From assembly GCF_000340215.1 (NCBI RefSeq), contig NW_006921542.1, positions 431,610 through 495,609 on the forward strand: a stretch of DNA of 64,000 nt, in the 5' to 3' direction. Made by a program: the position numbers and the translations under genes. This document shows positions 22,858-33,139 of the stretch, piece after piece. The notes below the pieces were generated by a model that saw only the letters and a list, made by a program, of their open reading frames with translations, was not told the origin of the DNA and did not search any database. This DNA comes from Pseudocercospora fijiensis CIRAD86. Lineage: Eukaryota > Ascomycota > Dothideomycetes > Mycosphaerellales > Mycosphaerellaceae. Position 1 is the first letter of the stretch, and each line of letters opens with the position of its first letter.

Positions 22858-23542
22858 ATAGCGAGTCTACTTAACTAAGTTACGACGCCTCGCAAGAAGG
22901 GACCTAGTGCTTCTACGGGTCGCAATAAGACCGGAAATAGTAGAACGAGTATAGTACATTAACGTAAGAGGGCTGCTACTACTACCGCTAGCTCCGGTGC
23001 TAGAAAGGGCGTCGCGAGTAAGGCTCCGCGCAAGACAACGGCGGGTAAGGCTCTACGTAAGACGACAACTAATGCTTCTACTACTAGTAGCAATCGTACG
23101 AAGCGTCGATAGCGCCTAGGAAGTAAGTCCTATTTATAGCCGGTAGCGTAGCCGGTAGCGTAGCCGGCAGCGTATGCGGTAGCGTAGCCGGCATTCTTAC
23201 TATCTTTTTACTATTCCTTCTTGAGCCGTAGCCCTCCGTTAGATTCGGCAGTATTAGAAGAGTTCTAAGCTCCTAATCCGTAAAGCTCCTTTCTAACGAC
23301 TTGTTCGCGAAATTGCCTAGGATTATAGAACGGACCTTCGCTTCTAAGCCTCCGCGATAGGCGCCCTTTAAGAGGCTATAGAAGCCTACCTAGTTCGTAT
23401 CTTCGAATGTATATTTCTCTTCTACCTCTTTTCGGACTATACTAATACTATTTTAGCGGTTAACCTTATAGCTATCTACGCGAAGCGTATAACGATTATA
23501 GACAAGGATTTTAAAGCACTCGATTAGATTCTAAAAGGCTAG
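22858..23542 (+). pseudogene. Histone H3-like gene inside hAT, three exons (RIP-mutated)
   Basis: Exons 22858-23122, 23226-23408 and 23457-23542 join in phase to about 177 codons. Intron 1 (23123-23225, GTAAGT...TTCTTGAG) holds GCCGGC repeats; intron 2 (23409-23456) has TACTAAT and ends TTTTAG. The tail has H3-like runs, SKAPRKTT and AGKALRKTT. The fold then follows in order: GTVALR across the first splice junction, QYQKSSKLLIRKAPF, RLVREIA, DYRTDLRF, ASAIGAL, EAIEAYLVRIFE, then NLIAIYAKRITI and DKDFKAL after intron 2. It is much closer to canonical H3 than the 15985 gene. Stops fall at Gln/Trp positions only, and the start is an ATA in place of ATG. The tail is longer than the usual H3 tail. 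An inverted copy lies at 63099-63771. Confidence 0.88.
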
Positions 23543-23767
23543 AATATCTACATTCGAGACGGTGCTAGGTAGGATAGATGTTCTAGTAGAAAGGATGTTC
23601 GTAGTGTTATCTATAAGCTTTTCTATATACGAAATAAGCCGCTGTTATACGGCGCTATATACCGCGCTGTAAATACTCTCTAAGTATATATATATAGTAT
23701 AGTATACTTTATTAGCCGTACGGAATAGAAGTCTCCTAAAATCCCGTTAGTACTAAGGAGTAAAAAG

Positions 23768-23822
23768 GCCGGCTACGCTGCCGGCTACGCTGCCGGCTAC
23801 GCTACTAGCTACGCTACTAGGT
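23768..23822. repeat. 12-bp GCCGGCTACGCT repeats between the convergent hAT genes
   Basis: Four to five units of gccggctacgct, the last two mutated to actagctacgct. It lies between the H3-like gene and the convergent small ORF. The inverted copy has a matching array at about 62836-62875. Confidence 0.88.
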
Positions 23823-23879
23823 TTCTCAAAGAACTAAAAGAAGATAGATATTCCGGTTGATTTGTATTAGTTTAGATTT

Positions 23880-24405
23880 TTATAAAAAGAAAACAGGGAA
23901 AAATAAGGAAGGTTAAAGAGCCTAATAGTTATAGTTATAGGTACTATCCCTGTTTCTAGAGCATATTATACACCTGCCTTCGCAACTCTACCTAATACTC
24001 CCTCTAAATATCCTTATACTCTACCTACTAGAAATTCAACTAGGTACCTAGACCTGCAGCTGCCTCTATATCTTTCACTATCTTCTATAGGTTAAAGGCC
24101 TCTTCTATAGCAGCCTCTACCTCCTTATACAATACGAAGTTACTACCTACCCTACCCTTTATATCTCCTAAATAACTAAGAGTTCTAAGGAACGAACTAG
24201 CATTCGGCCTTAGTATAGCGAGTAACTAGTAGAACGTTCTATAGAGCTGCCTTATAGCTCTTTTATATACTATACCGATACCGAGGGAGGAGCTATCCTA
24301 GTACTTAATATTGTCGAATAGTTCGGTAGGAAAGTGTATAAACTTCTTAAGGAGGAGGACTTCTAGGGAAATCGATAAGTTCTACCTAGATCTAGATAAA
24401 GACAT
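23880..24405 (-). pseudogene. Conserved small hAT ORF of unknown function (ORF-X), copy 1
   Basis: A minus-strand ATG (24403-24405) opens a frame of about 155-175 codons, beginning MSLSRSR and containing SSLGIGIVYKRAIRQLYR, a LLAILRPNASSFLRTL block and FVLYKEVEAAIEEAF. The copy at 62249-62773 shares frame and most residues while differing at several places by codon changes and one in-frame codon indel. This suggests protein-level constraint before RIP. Near the 3' end this copy has lost a base relative to the other, shifting the last ~20 codons. Length, helical look and lack of known motifs do not reveal a function. It runs convergent to the H3-like gene. Confidence 0.6.
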
Positions 24406-24631
24406 TCTACTAAGCAGTTAGGGAATTGAACCGTAAACGAAAGGATAAAATTCATACCTAAGGAGTGCAGTTTCCGAACTAAACTATAATGCCTTGTATA
24501 TATATATGTATGCTTTTGATTGGTTAGTGCCCTTAGCTAATTGTCTATAGATTTGAGGTCATATAAGTACCTTTATACAACTACGTAGCCTAAGTAGGAT
24601 TCGAAAATTCCATAAGTACTAAGGACTAAAA

Positions 24632-24845
24632 ATGCCGGCTACGCTGCCGGCTACACTGCTAAGTCTTACAAAGGGCTTGCTTAAAGCTACGTATACATTT
24701 GTACACTTCTTAAAAACCGATAAATTATATAGTTCGAACTAGCTACTTATATAGTTGCTTAGCAAACCAACCCAAACCAAACTAGAGTTTCGGCTTAGCA
24801 AACTAAACCAAACCAACCCGAACTACTACGGGGTCTACTCGTAGT
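24632..24845. repeat. Right subterminal repeats, TIR and target duplication of hAT
   Basis: GCCGGCTACGCT units lie at 24632-24660. Two copies of the block ttagcaaac(c/t)aa..ccaaaccaa(ccc) lie at about 24758-24782 and 24795-24818. The 20-bp TIR (24818-24837) and the 8-bp duplication ctcgtagt (24838-24845) follow. The last 25 bp before the TIR is also present in the MITE at 3060-3432. Confidence 0.88.
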
Positions 24846-27800
24846 AGGAAGCTCGCTACTCGGTTATCTACGAAAGGTAGCGCTACCGTCGGATTTTGTA
24901 TATCTCGCGTAGGGCTTAGTAAAAGGAGTCTACGATCGGGATTTTCGTGTTTTTATATATATAGTTAATAACGCGCGTAGTAGTACGACTAGTAGACATT
25001 GTAAATAGTAAGGAGCGCTCTACGAGGAATGCCTATACGCTCCTCTAAAGTTGTCTCTATCTATAAGTGTTTCTAGCTTGCCTTGCTTTGCCCTATTTCT
25101 AGTAGGTTAAGCTTATTACGAACCTTGTTCTGAATTTAAAGGACCCTAGGCCTTGTCGAGCCTCGCGATTCGCGAAGCCCCTTCGACTTTCGGTTATTAG
25201 TAGGGCGAGCCGGATAGAGTTCTTTATAGCTTCGATTATCGAGACTACGTATCTACTAGAGTTCTTTATAGACTTACGCTACGACGCTTCAATTCTACTA
25301 TCCTTAAGACTATACTTAGTAACATCCTTTATATATAAAATAGCTAAGATTTAGGAAGGAGTATAGGAACTATTTATAAACCTTAAATATCTACTAACTC
25401 TTAATCGGCTTGCGAGGCTACTACCTCTAATTATAAGAATAGTCTCCCGCCGTATATCGACTAAGGAGACAACTAAGGATAAGAATCTTATTATTAAAGC
25501 TTATACGATAAGCGTATCTAAAGGTTAGCGGCCCTAGTCCGGAGGAAACAAATCCTCGGTATAGCTAAGAACTAGATCCCGGGTCTTCCCTAGCTAAAGA
25601 TTAGTATCCCGCTAACCTTAATTAGCCTAGTACTTAACTCGGAAATCGGAGGAGCCTTATAAAAAGCTTACGGGATCGAAGGCCCGAATAGCAAATTCGA
25701 GCGAAGAGCGGTACGAAGCTATAATAGATATTAGAAAAGCGACGAGTCTCTCCTTTTACTAATTCCTAAAGCTTATAGAGACTCGTAATCTAATTATAAG
25801 CAATAGCAACGCTAAATGCTTATAAATTAGTTAATTACCTAACCTTAGGTTACTAGTTCTTACTCTAGGAAGCCCTACTAACGAAGCGATATACCTTTCC
25901 GAAGTACTCGAAGAGCCTTTAAATTGTAACGGCTTAACTATAGCTAGCTAGAAGCCTTCTTCTATTCTACCGTACGATTGCTAGCGAGGCAAACTAGGAA
26001 TAAGTAGCCTCCTTACGAACCTAGCCTACTAAATGTTCTACTAAATCGCGCGATTAGAGTTACTACTTCTATCCGCTCTAGGCTTCGTTCGCTTATATCC
26101 TAATACTAATAAATGTTATAAAGACAGGATTAATACGAATGTCGCACGTTCTTAATAGATTACGGTTGCTATATATAGTATTATCCTCGTCCGTAGGAGG
26201 CTAACTAACTGCCTAAGAAGTACTAGCTCGAGAAGCTATAGTAGTATATATCTTCTATATAGTAGGACTCGCCTATACTCTATATCGATATCTAGCTTAG
26301 CGATCTATCGTATACTAATATAGGTTTACGGTACCTTTAGGGCGCTAAATCTCCTCGCGAGTTTAATCTCTAAATACGTCTCCGTAGGTACCCTATACGA
26401 GCCTAGTAAGCTCTAAAGAGCCGATATTACGGTATAGGACTAAACGGCTAACGACCTACGTAGATATATAATCGTACCTACTACAATCCCTATATATATA
26501 TTAATCTCCTAGTATAGGACTAGACGGCTAGCGACCTACGTAGATATATAATCGTACCTAGTACAATCCCCGTAGATATACTAATCTTTAAAAATCGCTA
26601 TTATATATTCGGGATTAACGAAACATACCTACGAGGTCGTAAAGGTATAAGATCGTAAGGGCTTCGCTTAATTGCTTATTACAATAACTATCGTTATTAC
26701 CGCTAGACGTATAGCCGTACTTAAATATACCTATAAGAAGGGTTAAGAGCTAGGAAGCCTCTAAATCTCTCTAGACATTATATACTTAGACTCCTATACG
26801 ATTAAACTTACGACTACGATCGCTCCGGGTAGTAATAATCGTTAGGCCTTTAGCTTTATAGACGTTCGTAGGCTTTAACGCCTCGCCGGTCGTAAAGTAT
26901 CCCTTCTATAGCTTAGTACTCCTTAACCGCCGCGCTTACTAAACTTCGAGGTAAATGCCTAAAATAACGAGACTAAGACGATAGTCGAACCCGAAATTAG
27001 ACTACTATTAATTACTCTATAAAACGTAATATAACGTCCTATCTCTCGACGCTCTAAACGATATTATACCGCCGAATATAAAAAACGATGATTTTGTTCT
27101 TAGTAACAATTATACTATTAATAATGCTTCGTTATATACGAATATATTATTTAAACAAAAACTTACCGTACTTGTAACGACAATTATAAATATAACGGTA
27201 CTAGATAAAGCAGTTATAGTAGTAGGCAATTACTTAGGTACGCTTACGCTCTACCTAATTGTATATAGTAGAGATATAATTAGTATACCGCGAAATACAG
27301 TTAGGTGCAAGCTATATTTATAGAGGTAGGACTAACTAATACGCGAGGCAATCCTTGCGATATTATTAATACGCCTACTATCGATCCTAACGCCTTTAAT
27401 ATTCGCGAATCTAGCGAAGAGTTAACCTTTCGGAATCTTTTATATTTAAGTAGCTTTATAAGGAAGGGCTTATAGTATATTAACTATACGCTATGCCGAA
27501 TCCGGGCGTAGATATAGTAACACTTAATATACTTAGGCGTAGTGTTTAGTAGTAAGAAGTTAATATACTCGTTATCGATCTAAGGGCGCCGCCGAATTCT
27601 CGGGATAGTACTAATTAGGCTAGATATAAACAGGCGTAAGTAAGGACCTATACGACTACTACTATAATATAGCTATAGGTCTTAATAGTAATAACGAGTT
27701 CTAATCTTAGGTTATACTACGCTAGGATAAGATACGCGATAAGATACCTACTAACTTCGCGGATATAAATCTAATACTGTCTATAAGAGTATATAATTAG

Positions 27801-28900
27801 AACGCCTTCCCTATAGTCTAAGGTACAAATTAATATACAAATACTAGTACTAATTTATTGCCTTATAGGTATTTATTACCCTTAGTAAGGCTAAGAGGGC
27901 GGGACTTGCTATATTAGCTACTTAGAGATCGTAACCGAGTAAAGCTTCTAGCCGCGCTAGAATTGTATACTAGTAAGAAAATTTAGATTAGTTTAGTATA
28001 GGAGAGTCCTTTCGAGCCCCTAATACTCGGGTCTACTACTAATATAGCCTCGAAACTATCTTATAACTTTATCGTTATTATTAGCTGACAGATTTAAGTA
28101 GCCTAGCACTTCGACTAACTAACTTTACTAATTTAGAAACGCGTCTAAAGGTAATACGTAGCTTATATACTACCGCGTAGTAGGTACGGCGTAATTTTAG
28201 AAAGGATGGTCGAAAGAGATAATTATAAATACTAAGTAGTATAATAACTAGGGAGGGAAGTAATAGAACTTAGCGCGGTATTAAACAAAGCTTAAGAGTT
28301 GCCTTCGGGAACGTTAGATAAAGTAAGCTAAGATATATATATACGTATATAAAAGAAGATACGTAAGGTAAGTTAGCGGTAGATAAGAAGGGATAATTAA
28401 CTAGTACGGAGGGCATTTATAGTAGGTCTTAGGCGTTATAGGCGTATAACGTATTTCTAGGTTGTAACTAGGTGTTCTAGGTTCCTTTATTATATTATAC
28501 TCTCTATATTTTACGACGAGGGCTCGCTACCGTAAGTGTTACGGCTTAAGTATAAAGCTTAGTAGAGTACGATATAGGGGATCGAAGACATTTTCGGTAT
28601 TAGTATAAATATAGAAGTAGTAGACTATAGTATAGACGTAGGTATAGGTATAGAGGACGGCGTAAATGCTTAGTAGCTGTTAATATAGGCCGTCGGCGCT
28701 TCGGCGCTATCTCCTGTTAGAAGTACTATAAATGCCTTAGGATAGAGAAGCTACTAGGTTTTGCGAGTTACCTAAGAATACTAAGACCTCTCGAAGAGCC
28801 GTATACCGTATTTTAAATCCACCTCTTTATAGACCGTGTCGCCGCATTTTTAATAGTATAGAAGCCGTTAAGGTGTTGTTTTAACCGTATAATATCGCTA
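24846..28900. other. RIP-mutated sequence, coding origin likely, nothing recognised
   Basis: Before the hAT insertion this joined 10177. Plus-strand stretches can be read at about 25690-26200 and 27060-27480 with stops mostly at Gln/Trp positions, but no domain is recognised. A 73-bp segment is duplicated at about 26447-26575 (ggactaaacggctaacgacc and ggactagacggctagcgacc). A conserved segment encoding GFASYLR lies at 28751-28785 and recurs, inverted, at 39068-39103. Confidence 0.4.
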
Positions 28901-28929
28901 TATTCGGCTATAGGTCGTAAGAAGAAGGC

Positions 28930-29950
28930 GCCGCCCGAGAAGAAGCTAGAGGTACGTACTAGGGTTAGTACGAAGATACCGGCCGAGACCGTAAGAAAGG
29001 TAGAGTTGTTGTTCGAAGAAGGTACGAAGTCGATCGACGATATAATGCTAGCGACTAGCGTTTCGAGGTCGATACTATATAGGTAGCGAGTTAACTACGA
29101 TCTCTTCTAGTAGGCCTATTGTCTACTACGTATTCCGCTAGGTCCGAAGCGTACGCTTACTAAAGAAATACAAGACTAGCTCGAAGAATATCTCTCCTAT
29201 CGACTAGAGGTATATCTTAAGGAAATATACCTCGCGCTATTCGACGAGTTTAATGTCTAGTTACACCCTTCGAACGTATACCGCTACCTAACTAATGTAA
29301 TAAAGTAGACTCGGGAAGCATCGCGGAAGATAGTAAAGGAGCGTAATCCTTTAGCAAGAGCCGTTTAGAGTAAGAAGTGTAAGAGATAGCCTATTAAGAA
29401 GCTAGTGTTTATCGACGAGACTGCTATAAACTAGAAGACGGCGTACCGCAAGTATAGCTAGTCTCCGGAAGGCGTAGATTATATAGATTATTAGTACGTA
29501 TAACGCGAAGAGCGTACTTTAGTCTTACCGGCACTAACTATTAATAGATATCTGCCCTATACGCTTTGTATCTAAGGCTCTATAGATTAAGTTACCTTTA
29601 ACGACTAGCTCGAGAGTTAAGTGTTACCGCTTCGTATTAGAAAGGAGATAATCTTTATAATAGATAACGCGTCGATCTACTATAGTAAGGGTATTAAAGA
29701 GATTATCGCTCGCGCTAGATATAGGCTCGAATATCTGCCTCCTTATTTACTAGACCTTAACCCTATTAAGTAGACCTTTAATATACTAAAGATATAGATA
29801 AAGAAGAACAAGGACTTAATTAAGGACTTCGACTACTTTATAGACTTCCTTATATAGGCGCTAGAATACGTAGTAGGAACGGACGTACGATCGTTGTTTA
29901 GGTACGCTAGATATAACGTTAATAGTAGAGAGGAAGAATGTAAGGATTAA
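28930..29950 (+). pseudogene. Tc1/mariner-type transposase, RIP-mutated
   Basis: An IS630-Tc1-mariner DDE transposase. In order: an N-terminal helix-turn-helix region (about 28990-29300), FIDETA with the first Asp (about 29410-29427), FIIDNASIYYSKG with the second Asp (about 29652-29690), and LPPYLLDLNPIK (about 29730-29766). Here the expected Glu is Lys through a GAG-to-AAG change. Counted spacing between the second Asp and this position is 34 residues, so it was DD34E. Many Gln/Trp stops. Terminal inverted repeats and the flanking TA could not be identified, so the element's limits are unknown. Confidence 0.82.
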
Positions 29951-30290
29951 TTACTTCGTAACTTCGACTCGCTTTATATTTAACTATAACTATACTACAA
30001 ATATATAATATTATATATAGAATCTCGAGATAATATATATCTAAAGCTCCGCTGTTAATTTTATATATGTTACTATAGTATTACGTATATAGTAAAATAG
30101 ATAATATGTTAGTAGGTATTGCTAAGCTTTATATATTTCCTCTACCGAGACCTCCGAGAATTTTGCGAAGTACGTCCGTAGAGGCGCTTCGTAGCGATAG
30201 TAATAATATAGATACATATAGCCGAGCAGATAATAAGCTAGTAAAGTTTGAAATTGTTAGCGAGTATCTAACAAATCTAAACTAATAAGA
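29951..30290. other. AT-rich spacer after the mariner transposase
   Basis: Highly AT-rich, with no coding signal. It probably contains the 3' end of the mariner element, but I could not pair an inverted repeat. Confidence 0.4.
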
Positions 30291-30299
30291 ACAGCCGTT

Positions 30300-31923
30300 G
30301 CTCCGTTATAAATGTCGTTATTATTACTATTACTTTCGACTTCCCTCCGCCCTCTTAACTAACTTCTCCTTCTAAAAGCGCTTTAAGCACTTAAGCAGGC
30401 GACTATAATAGCCTTTAAAGAAGCCTAACTTATCCTTCTAATACTTCTTATCGACTCGTACTATACGATTACAGTCCTATTTCTTAGTAAGGAAGTGTAA
30501 CTCTATCTTTAAGAAGTCGTCCTTCTCTTCCGAATTAGACTATTCGTATTGCTTGCCTACCTACTAAAAGAACTGTCTTATAAGGCTTAAGATAGGCGTA
30601 CTAATTTACTTAGTAACTCGCACTAGAATAGGCGACTCTTGCTATACTTATTATAGCTCTAATTAAGGTTGTTGCTAAGCCGGAATAGTACGAGAGCCGC
30701 TAGGCTAAAGAATACTAGTAACAGCTCAGAAAGCCGCCTTAATTACTCCCTTATAATTAATATAAGTTATAGGCATAGACTTACTTCGGTTATATAGTAT
30801 ATATAGAACCTAAGCTTATAAAGCATCCTTTGCCTTCGTCTTAGTCTTATCTCTCGTATTGTTAGTAAATTAAGCTATTTTAATAGCAACGTTCTTAGGT
30901 AGCTTTCTAGTCGTAACGCTAGGTTTGTTAGTAGTAAGGGCTATAGACTAGAGCCTAGCATTATTATTACTAATCTAGAGATAGTTCTCTTTAATATTAG
31001 GCAGGTCGTCTAGCAAGTAGTAGAATTAGTTATAGTTCTTATAAGATCCGTTAAGGCACTAGTTATTAGCTTTAATCTTAGCGATATAATTACTAACCTG
31101 CCGTTACTTAGTAATATAGGCAATTCTATCGATAGTCTACTAATCGTTTAGCTTTAACTTAGACACTTTAATAGCCGTAGGTCTAGCATCCTTTACCGCT
31201 ATTTTAAACTCGAGATCTACTTTAATCTTGTCCTTTCTATTACGCTTAAACTCTAGTACGGCAGCGAGTACTATACGATAATCGTCCCCTTTAAGAGGTT
31301 AGTATTCGTAATAAGGTAGGAGCGACGGATATAGCTAGAGTAGCAATCTTAACCTTACCTTCTTCTTTTGCACTTATTAATTACTTAAACTAGTTACTCT
31401 TACTAATACCCTTCGTAGAAGCTATTATAAAGCAGTTATCTATAAAGAGCTACTTCTTCTACGCCTTAGCGACCGCCTAACGATAGGCTTTATAGCAATA
31501 TTAAGTAGACTAGCTAGTACGCTCGAAATTCTTTATAGCGACCTCTTAGTTACTAGTAAGTAGGCGCTACGCTTATTTATACTAGAAATTGTTACAAGAG
31601 TTATACGAAGCTATTTCGATATCTTCTTCCCTTATTTCTACCCTATTAACTACTCGCGGTAGCGCTAACTTATTAAAGATAGATCTAGAGCCCTTCGAAG
31701 GCGAGGCGCCTACTATAGCTATTAAATTAATAACCTCTTTATTATTACTAACTGCCGTCGAAGCGCTATTATTCTACTTAGTAAACTCCTTCTACGCCTA
31801 CGCGTCGTTTACGCGAGCCTTACTAAACTTCTTTAGCGCCGCCGCTGCCTTCGACTTTATATTCTTCCGACCCTTTATAAGTAACTCGTACCGCTTAGTA
31901 GCCGTCTTATAGTCTAGTAGGTC
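30300..31923 (-). pseudogene. Unrecognised minus-strand gene, left part, split by gypsy 1
   Basis: A minus-strand frame with RIP-type stops runs from the gypsy 1 insertion point leftward. It is rich in Lys, Asn and Ser, with helical blocks such as GRKNIKSKAAAALKKFSKARV (about 31875-31815) and VAIKNFERT (about 31545-31520). Its 5' part lies beyond the retrotransposon, at 38832-39110, where the same strand reads GFASYLRML and LIPPIAIIINLPPELV. I recognise no family. The overlapping plus-strand open frame at 31589-31912 is a shadow. Confidence 0.45.
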
Positions 31924-31928
31924 CTTAT

Positions 31929-32274
31929 TGTTACGGTTACTCGCGACAGATCGTTAAGTGACTTCTTATTACGTGCAAGCCGAGGCTTCTTTAGAGAGGC
32001 TAATATAAGCGGGAGGTAGAGACAGAATAATTGGTACAAAGGTAATTCTAATTAGTAAGTAGGTAATATAAGTTAAACGCCTCGAGCTATAAGGGCATTC
32101 CGGCGTTCCTAAATACAAAGGAGATATCTTGTCTGTAGTCGTAAGCGACGTAAGCGACGCTGTCGCTCTCGACCGCTCCTATCGCTCCTAGTAAGATAGA
32201 GCGACAGCTTAGCCTACTAGTCTTAGCGTCGCTCTAAGATTATATAAGGACTCTAACTAATTAGATCCGTAACA
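31929..32274 (-). repeat. 3' LTR of gypsy 1
   Basis: A 346-bp LTR, TGTTACGG...CCGTAACA on the plus strand. It pairs with 38481-38826, with about a dozen differences, all C/T or G/A. This copy is the less mutated of the two at most of these sites. Confidence 0.95.
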
Positions 32275-32287
32275 CTATCCCCCTCCT
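32275..32287 (-). promoter_or_regulatory. Polypurine tract of gypsy 1
   Basis: On the minus strand the sequence ggagggggatag directly precedes the 3' LTR. This is the usual place and composition of the plus-strand primer in LTR retrotransposons. Confidence 0.8.
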
Positions 32288-32338
32288 TAAGCGGAATAGT
32301 CCCTTATTCTAGGACTTTCTAATTCTAACTTCTTTGTT

Positions 32339-32923
32339 ATACTAAAGTTATCTAAGGATTTGTCTTCTCGCTAGCGTAAGGAAAATATCGTAAATAACAT
32401 CCTCGCCGACTGCCTCGAAATACCGATCCGCTGCTTTTATTACGAATAGGCCGGTAAACCCTATAAAGTCGATCTTCGTTCCGGTCGCTACTCCGAGTGC
32501 GCCCTATACGGCTAGTCCTATAATATATAAGTTACTTATATAGAGTATAAAAAAATCCGGAAGGCGCGCCTAAAGATAGCTAAAGATCTCGAAGCGGCCG
32601 AAGAGGAGGAGGACCTCCTTACGCGGAAGCTTTTCGAGTATCGCGCAAAGGTCCGTCGCTTACGTAAGTCGCTGCGTATAAAGGAGGATCGGGAGATATA
32701 AGCTCTTAAGGTAGAGGAAGCCTCTATTTAATAGGCGGAGGAGCTCGAAAGAGAGCTAGGCTCTTCGCCTATAGAGCCGATAATATTCTCGTTGCCTACT
32801 AACGAGCCGTTTCCCCTAGATAGCCGATTATAGATGTCGCCTTATAACTAGAGTCGTCTAGATAGGATATCCTAGCCTATCTCTAAAATCCCTAGTAGGA
32901 GTGCCGAGAGTCTAGTGTCCTAA
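32339..32923 (+). pseudogene. Antisense Cys-rich, coiled-coil ORF inside gypsy 1
   Basis: On the strand opposite to gag-pol, a frame of about 194 codons has stops only at Gln-like TAG/TAA positions until a TAA at 32921. It begins at an ATA that RIP could have made from ATG. A cysteine cluster lies at about residues 29-58: IRCFYYE, then AGKPYK and SECALYG. Several expected Cys codons are now Tyr (TGC or TGT to TAC or TAT). The inferred pattern is C-x2-C...C...C-x2-C-x5-C, which resembles a small zinc-binding module. After it comes a charged, probably coiled-coil region (LEAAEEEEDLLTRKL to AEELERELG) and a Ser/Pro-rich tail. It is an extra gene of the element; its function is unknown. Confidence 0.6.
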
Positions 32924-32963
32924 AGGTATATATTTTTAATGTTTCCTATCTATTTTATCTTCT

Positions 32964-33130
32964 AGCTAGTTAGTCTAGTAGTATAATTCTTAGCTACAAA
33001 AGACATAGTTACTAGGTACGCTATTAGAGTCCCCGCTCCTCGAGCTATACTACCCTAGGTCGTTAAGAACTCTAAGGCGCTATAATCGATAGGATCTAAG
33101 AGGTCGTAGGTTTAATTCCCGTACTAGTTA
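32964..33130 (+). pseudogene. tRNA-like sequence with an intron, RIP-mutated, inside gypsy 1
   Basis: Cloverleaf parts can be paired on the plus strand. Acceptor strands agctagt (32964-32970) and actagtt (33123-33129) pair with one G-U. The D-arm region gtctagtagtataat (32973-32987) looks like fungal tRNA D-arms with G-to-A changes. The anticodon stem is cttag (32989-32993) with ctaag (33096-33100). The T-arm is gtagg-tttaatt-cccgt (33106-33122), a B-box with C-to-T and G-to-A changes. About 95 bp between the anticodon half-loops would be an intron. The apparent anticodon is uncertain because RIP may have altered it. It is antisense to gag-pol. Confidence 0.45.
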
Positions 33131-33139
33131 TTTCTTTTT

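Larger units (their letters stand above)
10186..24837 (+). mobile_element. Large hAT transposon carrying histone H3-fold genes
   Basis: The ends are tagaccccgtagtagttcgg (10186-10205) and its exact inverse (24818-24837). They are flanked by a perfect 8-bp target duplication, ctcgtagt (10178-10185 and 24838-24845), the hAT hallmark. Total length is 14,652 bp, or about 9.7 kb after removing the nested LINE. Cargo in order: a basic protein of unknown function (10826-12213), the hAT transposase (about 12.4-15.65 kb), an H3-fold protein (15985-16626), an H3-like gene with two introns (22858-23542) and a convergent small ORF (23880-24405, minus). Subterminal repeats and dispersed GCCGGC arrays fill the spacers. 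All genes are RIP-mutated. A second copy, inverted, enters the window at 61819. Confidence 0.9.

Noticed and set aside
10186..24837. Starship-type giant element with a tyrosine-recombinase captain
   Set aside because: The ends are TIRs with an 8-bp duplication and the transposase is clearly hAT; no DUF3435-like recombinase was seen.
31589..31912. 107-codon plus-strand open frame
   Set aside because: The minus strand in this interval continues a longer RIP-marked frame across gypsy 1; RIP creates stops asymmetrically and leaves antisense frames open.
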